Shown one piece after another: positions 63,083-64,000 of a DNA stretch of 64,000 nt. Below the pieces are notes generated by a model. That model was not told the origin of the DNA. It searched no databases and saw only the letters and a list, made by a program, of their open reading frames with translations. How positions within the stretch are numbered: the first letter of the stretch is position 1; every line of letters starts with the position of its first letter. Made by a program: the position numbers and the translations under genes. Origin of the DNA: Nonlabens agnitus (GTDB lineage Bacteria > Bacteroidota > Bacteroidia > Flavobacteriales > Flavobacteriaceae); contig NZ_MQUC01000003.1 in the NCBI RefSeq assembly GCF_002994045.1, positions 596,501 through 660,500 on the forward strand, read 5' to 3'.

Positions 63083-63613
63083 ATGATCAAGAATGTAATT
63101 TTAGGAATGCTTGCGGTTGCAGCAGTTTCCTGTAAATCAAATGCACAAGACAAGCCAACGGAAGAAACCGCGATGGCGTCCAACGAACAACAAGCTTATA
63201 AAGTCTCCAAAACTGAGGCTCAATGGGAAGCTATATTAACTCCAGAAGAGTTTGAAGTCTTGCGCAAAGCAGGAACCGAACGACCATTCACTAGTCCGCT
63301 AAATGATGAAACCAGTCCAGGAACCTTAATTTGCGCAGCATGTTATGCTCCACTATATGATAATGCGCATAAATTCAAATCAGGTACAGGATGGCCTAGT
63401 TATGACCGCGCGATGGACGGTGCTATCGTTTTAGACAGCGATATGAAAATAGGGTACAAAAGAGATGAAGCTAAATGTGCTACCTGTGGTAGTCACTTAG
63501 GTCATATTTTTAACGATGGACCTCAAGAAACCACTGGAAAGAGACATTGTATCAATGGTGTGGCTTTGGATTTTGTTCCAGAAGGACAGCCATTACCAGA
63601 ACTTAGAAAATAA
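63083..63613 (+). CDS. msrB: lipoprotein methionine-R-sulfoxide reductase (MsrB1 of tandem)
   Basis: 176 residues. Lipoprotein signal MIKNVILGMLAVAAVSC (lipobox AVSC), so anchored outside the cytoplasm. MsrB domain: zinc cysteines in ICAACYAPLYD and KCATCGSHLGHIF, and the catalytic cysteine in RHCINGVALDF. The resolving position reads GTGWPSY instead of GCGWPSF, so regeneration may not use the usual internal disulfide. It repairs oxidised methionines in exported proteins. Confidence 0.94.
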   Translation: MIKNVILGMLAVAAVSCKSNAQDKPTEETAMASNEQQAYKVSKTEAQWEAILTPEEFEVLRKAGTERPFTSPLNDETSPGTLICAACYAPLYDNAHKFKSGTGWPSYDRAMDGAIVLDSDMKIGYKRDEAKCATCGSHLGHIFNDGPQETTGKRHCINGVALDFVPEGQPLPELRK

Positions 63614-63622
63614 TCTATAACG

Positions 63623-63997
63623 ATGACTGAAGAAGAATATAAAAGCAAATTGACGCCAGAGCAATATCATGTTTTACGTGAGAAAGGTACTGAGCGTCCT
63701 TTTACTGGAGAATACAATACTCATTATGAAGACGGTGTTTATAGTTGCGCCGCGTGCGGTAATGAATTATACAAATCTGAAGCTAAGTTTGACAGCGGTT
63801 GCGGCTGGCCATCATTTGATGATGAGATAGAAGGAGCCATTGAACGCAAACGCGACTCTACTCACGGCATGATACGTACGGAAATCTTATGCGCCAACTG
63901 TGGCAGCCATTTGGGTCATGTTTTTAACGATGGACCGACAAATACTGGAATCAGACATTGTGTGAATAGCTTGTGTCTGGACTTTGAGAAGAAGTAA
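63623..63997 (+). CDS. msrB: cytoplasmic methionine-R-sulfoxide reductase (MsrB2 of tandem)
   Basis: 124 residues, no signal peptide. Zinc cysteines in SCAACGNELYK and LCANCGSHLGHVF, catalytic cysteine in RHCVNSLCLDF and the resolving cysteine in SGCGWPSF are all present. It starts 9 bp after the lipoprotein MsrB, so the pair covers two compartments from one transcript. It is complete; the window ends 3 bp after the stop. Confidence 0.95.
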   Translation: MTEEEYKSKLTPEQYHVLREKGTERPFTGEYNTHYEDGVYSCAACGNELYKSEAKFDSGCGWPSFDDEIEGAIERKRDSTHGMIRTEILCANCGSHLGHVFNDGPTNTGIRHCVNSLCLDFEKK

Positions 63998-64000
63998 TCT

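Overview
This window looks like ordinary chromosomal core sequence from a marine-type member of the Flavobacteriaceae (Bacteroidetes), possibly Nonlabens, Dokdonia or a relative. The reasons are a low-to-moderate GC content, promoters of the Bacteroidetes type (TAnnTTTG boxes just upstream of starts), no clear Shine-Dalgarno sequences, and gene families typical of the phylum. These include the run bamD-rpoZ-coaBC-porD(DUF4835)-recN-fabI, a fused alpha/beta E1 2-oxoacid dehydrogenase, DUF4159, a TamB-like protein, YbbR next to coaE, and many Sec lipoproteins. I see no IS element, phage, CRISPR array, rRNA or tRNA. No gene-free stretch exceeds 300 bp.

Layout. 1-1.1 kb: a two-gene 5'-nucleotidase (metallophosphatase and C-terminal domain encoded separately). 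1.2-8.5 kb: DUF6913-dapA-bamD-rpoZ-coaBC-porD-recN-fabI. 8.5-13.4 kb: glycosyltransferase, YbbR-like protein, coaE, and a sensor kinase/response regulator pair. 13.4-24.1 kb (minus): miaA, a voltage-gated-type K+ channel with a zinc ribbon, fused E1, a degenerate M1-peptidase/beta-barrel fusion, a LOG protein and uvrA. 24.3-31.9 kb: DoxX-like protein, ppa, a VWA/MoxR-type AAA pair, lipoproteins, thioredoxin, mazG and a 51-residue YqaE/Pmp3 protein. 32-40 kb (mostly minus): purB, a zinc-less sirtuin, THUMP-like methyltransferase, AI-2E transporter, DUF4159, DUF1223, rsmE and tsaD. 40-48 kb: tamB, DUF721/lipoprotein/recF, a TPR protein and ribH. 48-64 kb: small membrane proteins, pheT, an acyltransferase, a Nudix hydrolase, a lipoprotein cyclophilin, KASIII, gcvP, an ECF sigma/anti-sigma pair, an M3 peptidase, purE and two tandem msrB genes.

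The strongest unexplained signal cuts across all of this. A 16-bp perfect palindrome, CGCTTTCGCGAAAGCG, occurs 11 times exactly and about 7 more times with one or two changes, roughly every 3.5 kb. It lies mostly inside conserved protein-coding genes. It is free of stop codons in all frames and appears as AFAKA, RFRES or LSRKR, apparently fitted into existing helices and loops rather than inserted. The four intergenic copies sit 9-13 bp upstream of -7-like boxes, where a -33 element would lie. This looks like a genome-wide iterated palindrome (comparable in style to cyanobacterial HIP1 or to uptake/nucleoid signals), whose reader protein is unknown from this window.

Several gene starts were revised using promoters and terminators visible in the sequence: fused E1, porD, tsaD, tamB, recF, the TPR protein, plsC-like, gcvP, DUF721, thioredoxin and two membrane/lipoproteins.
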